A model generated the notes under the pieces. It searched no databases, was not told the origin of the DNA, and saw only the letters and a list, made by a program, of their open reading frames with translations. Shown piece by piece: positions 1-4,464 of a DNA stretch of 5,258 nucleotides. The position numbers and the translations under genes were made by a program. Origin of the DNA: Thermodesulfobacteriota bacterium (GTDB taxonomy: Bacteria; Desulfobacterota; DSM-4660; Desulfatiglandales; HGW-15); the NCBI GenBank assembly GCA_025454125.1, contig JALOPA010000210.1, positions 1 to 5,258 of the forward strand. The letters run 5' to 3'. The stretch's first letter is position 1. Every line of letters starts with the position of its first letter.

Positions 1-40
1 TGAACGATAAGATTTCTCGCCTTCGCTCGAAATGACAGAG
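1..40. repeat. Right-hand end of a dispersed intergenic repeat, cut by the window edge
   Basis: The stretch carries GATTTCTC followed by TCGAAATGACAG. This resembles the right half of the repeat at 363-474, which has GGATTTCTCCC and then GTCGAAATGAC. It looks like the end of another copy whose left half lies outside the window. No coding potential was seen here. The match is short and degenerate, so this is a modest call. Confidence 0.35.
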
Positions 41-73
41 TTGTAAAGGCTTCACTGAGACTCTGCACAAGAA

Positions 74-103
74 TTGACGATCTAAAGACCGATCTGCTAT
101 AAA
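74..103 (+). promoter_or_regulatory. Possible sigma-70 promoter upstream of the archease-rtcB region
   Basis: TTGACG (74-79) and TATAAA (98-103) are separated by 18 nt; reading the -10 as CTATAA (97-102) gives 17 nt. Both boxes are close to consensus. The first gene downstream is archease at 542, more than 400 nt away across two palindromic repeats. It could serve archease-rtcB through a long leader, or be a chance match. Confidence 0.35.
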
Positions 104-115
104 GCATTAGTAGGC

Positions 116-296
116 GGCTGAAAAACGCCCATCTGCTGCGTTACCCAGCCAGAGGCTGGCAAGCCTCATCCCTCGTCACTGCGACGTACTGGAATGTACT
201 TCTCATTCCTCGGCCCGCCGGAGGCGGATAAAGATTGTCGGGTGCCTTGCATCTGGACGTTTTTGAGCAGCCTGCGTAGCAGGTATTTTTCAGCAA
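116..296. repeat. Long imperfect inverted repeat, likely a dispersed non-coding element
   Basis: The left arm at 116-137 (GGCTGAAAAACGCCCATCTGC) is matched in inverted orientation by 249-272 (GCATCTGGACGTTTTT then GAGCAGCC). A second inverted copy of the outer end lies at 286-295 (TTTTTCAGCA). Inside is a perfect 6-bp hairpin, CCAGCC-AGA-GGCTGG (145-159). There is no ORF of substance. From memory, elements with CTGAAAAACGCCCATCTG ends are scattered through Syntrophobacterales and related genomes; I could not search to confirm this. It may be a MITE-like remnant or a structured-RNA repeat. Confidence 0.55.
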
Positions 297-362
297 GCTG
301 TTACCTTTTCACTGCCCGCTGTTGTTTATGCACTCCCTCTCCCTCAGAGCCTGCGGCGTAAA

Positions 363-474
363 GTCATTTCGATCCCGCTCTCCGGGCGGGAGAGAAATCT
401 TGCTTTTAGGCGTATCGAGATCTTAGGATTTCTCCCGGAGTTTATCCTGAGCTTGTCGAAGGGGTCGAAATGAC
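363..474. repeat. Imperfect palindromic intergenic repeat (GTCATTTCGA type)
   Basis: The ends GTCATTTCGATCCC (363-376) and GGGTCGAAATGAC (462-474) are inverted copies of each other. Internal arms also pair: GGGAGAGAAATC (388-399) with GGATTTCTCCC (426-436). A strong small hairpin CCCGC/GCGGG spans 374-390. The segment CCGGAGTTTATCCTGAGC (435-452) occurs identically at 4318-4335 in another repeat, showing that these intergenic elements share modules. No protein is encoded. Confidence 0.5.
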
Positions 475-487
475 AAAACCCGTCAGG

Positions 488-529
488 CCCATGCTTTCGA
501 TGCGGGCTGAAAGCGGGAAGGGGTTTTTT
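488..529 (+). terminator. Weak hairpin followed by T-tract just before archease
   Basis: CCC-AT-GCTTTC (488-498) can pair with GAAAGC-GGG (509-517), leaving a two-base bulge. A run of six T residues follows at 524-529. The T-tract starts about 6 nt beyond the stem, which is further than in a typical intrinsic terminator, and archease begins only 12 nt later. It could be a weak terminator of upstream transcription, a leader structure, or coincidence. Confidence 0.2.
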
Positions 530-541
530 CTGGGATAAGGA

Positions 542-961
542 ATGAGCGGAAGATTCGAATTGGTGGATCACACAGGCGACCTAGGGGTGCGGGTGTTCGG
601 AGGGAGTTTACCGCAGCTTTTCGAGCAGGCGGCTCAAGCGCTGAGCTCCATTCTCACAGACCCGGAGACGATCAGAATCAGCGAAACCCGAAAGTTCCTG
701 CTGGAAGCAAAGACGGACGAAGAGCTTCTGATCACTTGGCTTAATGAGCTCGTCTATCTCTTTGACACTGAGGGGCTGCTTTTTAAGAACTACAACGTTC
801 TCTCTGTTCACGATCATCATCTTGAGGCTCTGGCTCAAGGCGAGAGCTACGATGAAGGCCGTCATCCGATTAAGACCACGGTGAAGGCCGCAACTTATCA
901 TCAACTGAAAATTGAAAACCGTCAGGGGGTGTGGACCGCCCAAGTAATTTTCGATCTTTGA
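542..961 (+). CDS. Archease, RtcB RNA ligase cofactor protein
   Basis: Archease is a small cytoplasmic protein that speeds guanylylation of the RNA ligase RtcB and lets it turn over repeatedly. The 139-residue product has the family's usual length. The N-terminal signature DHTGDLG (residues 9-15) is the archease DHTxDxG motif. The acidic middle holds the LxxWLNELVYLFDTEGLLF block (about 63-81). The C-terminal block KTTVKAATYHQLKI (111-124) and the ending VIFDL (135-139), with its penultimate Asp138, also fit the family; Asp13 and Asp138 are probable metal ligands. The ATG at 542 puts the DHTGD motif at the normal distance from the N-terminus. The ribosome-binding site is poor, since TAAGGA (536-541) abuts the start codon. 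rtcB lies 194 nt downstream on the same strand, the classical archease-RtcB pairing, so shared transcription is likely. Confidence 0.95.
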   Translation: MSGRFELVDHTGDLGVRVFGGSLPQLFEQAAQALSSILTDPETIRISETRKFLLEAKTDEELLITWLNELVYLFDTEGLLFKNYNVLSVHDHHLEALAQGESYDEGRHPIKTTVKAATYHQLKIENRQGVWTAQVIFDL

Positions 962-989
962 TCAGCTGCCAGCAGAAGCCGGCTGCGTG

Positions 990-1116
990 AGGGACAAAGT
1001 GACAAGGGGCAAAGATGCAAAAGGGTAAAGAAAAGAAGACATCTTCTGCTTTGTCCCTCTGTGCCTCTGTGCCTATGTCCCTTGTTTTGCTTTGTGCCTC
1101 TGTCCCTTTGTCCCTT
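990..1116. repeat. Octamer tandem array with complementary purine-rich sequence between archease and rtcB
   Basis: Seven copies of an 8-nt unit of consensus TGTSCCTN lie in two runs. Four are at 1052-1083 (TGTCCCTC, TGTGCCTC, TGTGCCTA, TGTCCCTT) and three at 1093-1116 (TGTGCCTC, TGTCCCTT, TGTCCCTT). The preceding purine-rich stretch at 990-1030 (AGGGACAAAGTGACAAGGGG and onward) is roughly their reverse complement. AGAAGACATCTTCT (about 1034-1047) sits at the hinge. The transcript could fold into a long imperfect hairpin just before the rtcB ribosome-binding site. Simple expansion of low-complexity DNA is equally possible. I see no convincing protein here. Confidence 0.6.
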
Positions 1117-1142
1117 TCTTCCATCGCCAGCGGTGGAGAATG

Positions 1143-1148
1143 AAGGAG
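1143..1148 (+). promoter_or_regulatory. Ribosome-binding site fixing the GTG start of rtcB
   Basis: AAGGAG lies 7 nt before the GTG at 1156. The nearby ATG codons at 1140 and 1149 are out of frame with rtcB, so this Shine-Dalgarno sequence decides for GTG. The resulting N-terminus ([17 protein letters not shown]) matches the normal RtcB beginning. Confidence 0.8.
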
Positions 1149-1155
1149 ATGCATC

Positions 1156-2601
1156 GTGGCGGACATTAAAATCCAGAAAATCGATGAGTGGCGGTGGCGC
1201 ATTCCCCGGGAAGGGAAGATGCGCACCGAAGGGCTGGTCTATGCGGATGAAAAGATGATGAAGGACATCCGCAACGATCAGAGCCTTTCGCAGGTCGTCA
1301 ACGTGGCCACCCTACCCGGCATCGTAGGAAACTCCATGGCCATGCCGGACATCCACTGGGGCTATGGGTTCCCGATCGGCGGCGTGGCGGCTTTTGACGT
1401 GAGCACCGGCATCGTCTCGCCGGGCGGCGTGGGATACGACATCAACTGAGGCGTGCGGCTCCTGCGCTCAAGTTTGAGCGCTGACGATGCGAGAAAGAGG
1501 ATCCAGGATATCGTGCATGCTCTGTTCCGCAACATTCCCTCTGGAGTCGGCTCGACCCGGAAGGACCTGAGGCTTTCCCCGAAGGGACTCTCGATAGTCC
1601 TGGAGAAAGGAGCCCGGTGGACCCTTGAACACGGTTACGGGTCAGAAGCAGATACCGATCACATCGAAGCCCAGGGCTGCATCCCCGGCGCCGATCCCGA
1701 CCATGTGAGTTCCCGTGCGCTGGAAAGAGGCAAGGCACAACTCGGCACGCTGGGCTCCGGCAATCACTTTGTCGAGGTCGGCTACGTGGAAGAGGTCTTC
1801 GATGAGCGTGCCGCTTCTGCCATGGGGCTCTACAAGGACCAGATGACCGTGCTGGTGCACACCGGTTCCCGTGGGCTGGGGCACCAGGTCTGTGATGACT
1901 ACATCAAGGTGATGCTCGAAGCCTCCAGGAAACACGGTATCGAGCTCCCTGATCCTCAACTCTGTTGCGCTCCTGTGGAGTCTAAGGAAGGTGAGAGGTA
2001 TCTCTCTGCCATGGCTTGCGCCGCGAACTTCGCTTTCGTCAACCGACAGATGATCACCCACTGGGTGCGGGAGACTTTCGAGCAGGTGTTTCAGCTCGGG
2101 CCCAGAGACCTTGGCCTTCGGCTGGTCTACGACGTGTGCCACAACATGGCCAAGATGGAAACCCATGAGGTGCAGGGTGGGAAGAAGCGCCTCTGCGTCC
2201 ACAGGAAAGGGGCCACGCGCGCCTTTCCTCCGGGCCATCCGGAAATCCCCTCGGACTACCGAAAAATTGGGCAGCCGGTCCTCATCCCCGGAGACATGGG
2301 ACGGTGCTCTTATGTCCTCGCGGGCACGGAGCAGGGTTATGCAGAGACCTTCGGCTCAGCGTGTCACGGAGCAGGCCGGGTGATGAGCAGGCATCAGGCC
2401 ATCAAGGCGGCCAAGGGCAGGGCCATTGCCCGGGAACTGGAGGACCAGGGGATTCTCGTGAGAGGAGCGAGCAAGGCCACCCTGGTGGAGGAGATCCCTG
2501 ATGCTTATAAAGATGTCAACGACGTGGTCAACGTGGTCCACGGCGCCGGAATCAGCAAAAAGGTGGTGCGGCTCAAACCCATTGGTGTGATCAAAGGGTG
2601 A
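1156..2601 (+). CDS. rtcB: RNA-splicing ligase RtcB, predicted selenoprotein (in-frame UGA at codon 98)
   Basis: RtcB joins 2',3'-cyclic phosphate or 3'-phosphate RNA ends to 5'-OH ends using GTP and manganese, in RNA repair or tRNA splicing. Read through the TGA at 1447-1449, the product is 481 residues, equal to Pyrococcus horikoshii RtcB. Visible landmarks are [14 protein letters not shown] (63-76), GGVGYDIN (90-97) with Asp95, position 98 encoded by TGA, GSGNHF with His204, VHTGSRG with His235, DVCHNMAK with His329, SACHGAGR with His404 (the histidine that carries GMP), and the canonical ending KPIGVIKG. In the family, position 98 is the invariant cysteine that bridges the two manganese ions. 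Both flanks stay in frame, and a SECIS-like hairpin follows the TGA. The gene's own final stop is also TGA (2599-2601). It starts at GTG with a good ribosome-binding site. Archease lies immediately upstream. The family call is near certain. Selenocysteine is a strong inference; alternatives are a nonsense mutation or sequencing error, or cysteine insertion by a UGA-reading tRNA. Confidence 0.93.
1447..1449 (+). other. In-frame UGA, predicted selenocysteine codon 98 of rtcB
   Basis: The TGA replaces the codon for the metal-bridging cysteine in the motif GYDIN-C-GVRLLR. Substitution of Cys by UGA at a conserved functional cysteine is the standard signature of a selenoprotein gene. It is the only stop codon inside the 482-codon frame. 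A random nonsense mutation would have to hit this single codon by chance. Confidence 0.88.
1464..1481 (+). promoter_or_regulatory. Bacterial SECIS-like hairpin in rtcB
   Basis: GCGCTCA (1464-1470), loop AGTT (1471-1474) and TGAGCGC (1475-1481) form a perfect 7-bp stem with a tetraloop. There are 21 nt between the TGA and the loop, near the spacing in E. coli fdhF. The loop has G at its second position followed by U, matching the usual requirement for a G among the first loop bases recognised by SelB. The stem is encoded by codons for RSSLS, using TCA, AGT and TTG within otherwise C/G-ending surroundings. A lower stem is not obvious, and no fdhF-like bulged U was found. Confidence 0.78.
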
Positions 2602-2635
2602 TGCGCTCGCAAGAATGACAAGCACATCTTTTTCT

Positions 2636-2730
2636 GTCATTCCCGCGGAGGCGGGAATCCAGTCTTTCTGAATTCCACTGGACTCCCGCTCCCCGCCTGC
2701 CCGGGGACAGGCTTCATTCGCGGGAGTGAC
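2636..2730. repeat. REP-like palindromic repeat between rtcB and the TM2 gene
   Basis: The ends GTCATTCCCGC (2636-2646) and GCGGGAGTGAC (2720-2730) are inverted copies with one G-T wobble. Internal arms GGAATCCAGT (2654-2663) and CACTGGACTCCC (2677-2688) also pair. The preceding TTTCTG and the segment GGGAATCCAGTCTTTC (2653-2668) recur identically in the repeat at 4241-4297, showing a dispersed family. No T-run follows, so it is not a standard terminator, though it may stabilise the rtcB mRNA 3' end. Confidence 0.65.
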
Positions 2731-2778
2731 GGCGAGGAGGTCTTGTTGCCGACACAGACTGCACAAGGAGGACAGGAG

Positions 2779-3180
2779 ATGAGAAACATCGAAACGGATA
2801 CGCACAGCAAGACGATCGGCTACATTCTTTGGATCTTCGGGTTCCTGGGAGCCCACCGGTTTTATTACGGCAAACCTGTGACCGGAACCATCTATTTCTT
2901 CACCTTGGGATTGCTTTTGATCGGCTGGATCGTGGACCTCTTTCTCATCCCTTCCATGGATCGTGAAGCCGACCTTCGCTTCAGAGCGGGAAGATACGAT
3001 TACAATGTGGCCTGGATTCTGCTCACCTTTCTTGGCATGTTCGGGATTCACCGGTTTTACATGGGCAAGTGGTTCACGGGGATTATCTACCTTCTCACCG
3101 GTGGTCTGTTTCTCATCGGATACATTTATGACTACTGGACCCTGAACGATCAGTTGACGATTCTGAACAACGAAGGGTAA
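2779..3180 (+). CDS. Double TM2-domain membrane protein
   Basis: The 133-residue product is an inner-membrane protein made of two TM2 domains in tandem. The first (about 11-57) has WIFGFLGAHRFYYGK, then a hydrophobic segment and LLLIGWIVDLF. The second (about 78-120) repeats the plan with TFLGMFGIHRFYMGK and LFLIGYIYDYW. Each carries the family core GxHRFYxGK, two hydrophobic helices and an Asp after the second helix. The two halves are joined by a charged linker (about 59-73). The molecular function of TM2 proteins is not established. The ATG at 2779 is chosen over an in-frame TTG at 2743 because AAGGAGG (2765-2771) lies 7 nt before it. It has no evident link with rtcB, from which it is separated by a palindromic repeat. 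Confidence 0.88.
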   Translation: MRNIETDTHSKTIGYILWIFGFLGAHRFYYGKPVTGTIYFFTLGLLLIGWIVDLFLIPSMDREADLRFRAGRYDYNVAWILLTFLGMFGIHRFYMGKWFTGIIYLLTGGLFLIGYIYDYWTLNDQLTILNNEG

Positions 3181-3193
3181 CCAATCCAAGGGA

Positions 3194-3221
3194 TTGACGT
3201 TTGCCGGTGAAACGCTATAAT
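3194..3221 (+). promoter_or_regulatory. Strong sigma-70-type promoter for the small lysine-rich ORF and cyclase
   Basis: TTGACG (3194-3199) and a perfect TATAAT (3216-3221) are spaced by 16 nt, predicting transcription from about 3228. It sits in the gap between the TM2 gene and the small ORF at 3295, giving a leader of roughly 65 nt. This is the best promoter in the window by consensus match. Confidence 0.72.
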
Positions 3222-3243
3222 ATGGAGCAGTCATCAGCAAGAG

Positions 3244-3265
3244 ATCGATGGAGGATTTCATCGAT
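3244..3265 (+). promoter_or_regulatory. Inverted repeat in the leader of the small ORF
   Basis: ATCGATG (3244-3250) and CATCGAT (3259-3265) form a perfect 7-bp inverted repeat with an 8-nt spacer. It lies downstream of the predicted transcription start and about 16 nt before the AAGGAGG ribosome-binding site of the next gene. It could be an mRNA 5' stabilising hairpin or an operator. No regulator is evident in the window. Confidence 0.35.
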
Positions 3266-3294
3266 TAGGAAAATTGAATCAAGGAGGCAGGATT

Positions 3295-3420
3295 ATGTCG
3301 AAAGCGAGAGACACGAAGAAGGAAGGAAAGAAGAAGCCCGCTAAGTCGCTTAAGGAGAGAAGAGAAGAGAAAAAGATGAAAAAGGCTGGGAAGGTCTCCC
3401 CTCTTGCCGGCCCGGCGTAA
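3295..3420 (+). CDS. Small lysine-rich basic protein, 41 residues
   Basis: I do not recognise a characterised family. The ORF begins at ATG with an excellent ribosome-binding site (AAGGAGG at 3281-3287, 7 nt spacing) and has a near-consensus promoter upstream, so it is probably a real gene. The predicted protein is strongly basic and hydrophilic: about a third of its residues are lysine, many in KK or KKK runs, with a charged helix-like middle (SLKERREEKKMKKAGK) and a short SPLAGPA tail. There is no signal peptide or membrane segment. Such composition fits a nucleic-acid- or ribosome-associated small protein, but this is inference only. Its last 17 nt overlap the predicted TTG start of the cyclase gene in another frame, suggesting translational coupling. 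Confidence 0.68.
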   Translation: MSKARDTKKEGKKKPAKSLKERREEKKMKKAGKVSPLAGPA

Positions 3421-4099
3421 CAGCGGCACCCCTTCTCCCGGGAGCAAGCGGACTGTCCGGTACCTTGACCTGACCCTTCCCATCGAGGAAGGGATGCCGG
3501 TTTGGCCCGGCGATTCAGGGCCTGAGTGCGAAGAGGTCAGGAACCTGGAAAAGGACGGTTATGTCTTGCAGACGATCCGCTTCAGCAACCACCTGGGAAC
3601 CCACTTAGATGCTCCTTCTCATATCGTGAAGGGCGGATTGGCCCTTGAGCGTATCCCCCTGGAGACCCTGATCGGCAGAGCCGTGATTTTGGATTTCACG
3701 AGCAAAGGGAAAAAGGGCAAGATCACGCGAGAAGACCTCTACGCCCACAGGGCCGTGCTCCGTCAGGGCGCGAGGGTTCTCCTCCGAACCGGGTGGGACC
3801 GCTACTACGGGACTTCTTCCTTCTTTCTGGATTTCCCCTGTCTGACCCTGGACGCGGCCCAGGATCTGGCAAAAGCCGGCGTCGCGCTTCTCGGCATGGA
3901 CACGCCTTCCCCCAGTCCGATCGACGACCCTGACCAGGGCATCCACAAAACCCTCCTTGACGCAGGCATGGTCCTTGTCGAAGGGCTCGCAAACCTTCAC
4001 CTTATCCGAGGCAAGGAATGTGACTTGATCGTGCTCTCGCCTCCGTTCAAGGGCTTCAGCGGAAGCCCCTGCCGCGCTGTGGCCGTTCAAACCCGATGA
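3404..4099 (+). CDS. Cyclase / kynurenine-formamidase-family metal-dependent hydrolase
   Basis: The 231-residue protein belongs to the cyclase family (Pfam PF04199 type), cytoplasmic metal-dependent hydrolases that include kynurenine formamidase and isatin hydrolase. The family metal site is clear in NHLGTHLDAPSH (62-73), giving His63, His67, Asp69 and His73. Other family blocks are YLDLTLPIEEGMPVWPGD (20-37), LLGMDTPSPSP (162-172), and HKTLLDAGMVLVEGLANL (181-198) with Glu193. No tryptophan-catabolism gene lies nearby, so the substrate is undetermined and a kynB label would be unsafe. The start is TTG at 3404, with GGGAAGG (3388-3394) upstream. No other ATG, GTG or TTG occurs in frame before the conserved block, so about 15 extra N-terminal residues precede the usual family beginning. 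The overlap with the preceding small ORF suggests co-translation from the promoter at 3194. Confidence 0.88.
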   Translation: MPARRNSGTPSPGSKRTVRYLDLTLPIEEGMPVWPGDSGPECEEVRNLEKDGYVLQTIRFSNHLGTHLDAPSHIVKGGLALERIPLETLIGRAVILDFTSKGKKGKITREDLYAHRAVLRQGARVLLRTGWDRYYGTSSFFLDFPCLTLDAAQDLAKAGVALLGMDTPSPSPIDDPDQGIHKTLLDAGMVLVEGLANLHLIRGKECDLIVLSPPFKGFSGSPCRAVAVQTR

Positions 4100-4128
4100 T
4101 CCCAAAGGTACTTCATCAGGGTTCTCTC

Positions 4129-4156
4129 TTGACTTGCATTGGAAACGTGGCATGCT
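4129..4156 (+). promoter_or_regulatory. Possible promoter upstream of the acyl-CoA synthetase
   Basis: TTGACT (4129-4134) and CATGCT (4151-4156) are separated by 16 nt. The -35 is good and the -10 is weak. It lies just after the cyclase stop and about 300 nt before the next gene, with a palindromic repeat between. It is the only reasonable promoter match I see in this intergenic stretch. Confidence 0.3.
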
Positions 4157-4245
4157 AGCAGGCGAATCCTGCGTCTCTGGTTCTGGTTCACCGGAAGGCA
4201 ACGGATTTTTCTGGGATCGTAAGAAGTCGAAAGACGCTATTTTCT

Positions 4246-4357
4246 GCCATTCCCGCCCGCCTGAGGCGGATAAACTCCGGTGGGAATCCAGTCTTTCCTG
4301 GCTTTTCTGGACTCCCGCCGGAGTTTATCCTGAGCGAAGTCGAAGGGCGGGAGTGAC
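4246..4357. repeat. REP-like palindromic repeat between cyclase and acyl-CoA synthetase
   Basis: The outer ends GCCATTCCCGC (4246-4256) and GCGGGAGTGAC (4347-4357) are inverted. Nested inside is a perfect 13-bp inverted repeat: GGATAAACTCCGG (4268-4280) against CCGGAGTTTATCC (4318-4330). GGGAATCCAGTCTTTC (4282-4297) is shared with the repeat at 2636-2730, and CCGGAGTTTATCCTGAGC (4318-4335) with the one at 363-474. The element thus combines modules of both. The rest of the 4100-4464 gap holds no gene that I can support. Confidence 0.65.
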
Positions 4358-4464
4358 GAACCCATTGTGCATTTCAGGAACCTGCTTGGGCATGAAGTCT
4401 TCGGGTTTGGCTCTGGCTTTCCTGGAGCCGGTTCATTTTCTTCACAAATTGAAAGGTGTGAATC

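Noticed and set aside
990..1120. CRISPR array
   Set aside because: The units are 8 nt, directly abutting and degenerate, without spacers of regular length.
1447..1449. Genome-wide reassignment of TGA to a sense codon
   Set aside because: Archease (959-961), rtcB (2599-2601) and the cyclase (4097-4099) all end in TGA at the expected family C-termini, so TGA works as a stop here. Context-dependent recoding fits better.
1453..2601. Treating rtcB as two genes, 1156-1449 and a separate GTG-started gene at 1453
   Set aside because: The GTG at 1453 has no properly spaced ribosome-binding site, and both pieces are fragments of one RtcB active site in one frame. Neither would be functional alone.
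1156..2601. Intein or other insertion in rtcB
   Set aside because: Some archaeal rtcB genes carry inteins, but here the conserved blocks are contiguous and the length is the normal 481 residues.
2356..3261. 301-codon minus-strand ORF across rtcB, the repeat and the TM2 gene
   Set aside because: It spans two well-supported + strand genes and a palindromic repeat, and its translation has no recognisable domain.
3370..3384. Programmed frameshift at A-rich codons joining the small basic ORF to the cyclase
   Set aside because: The runs are only five A residues long, short of the A-AAA-AAG heptamer, and a -1 shift would not enter the cyclase frame. A TTG start with overlap is simpler.
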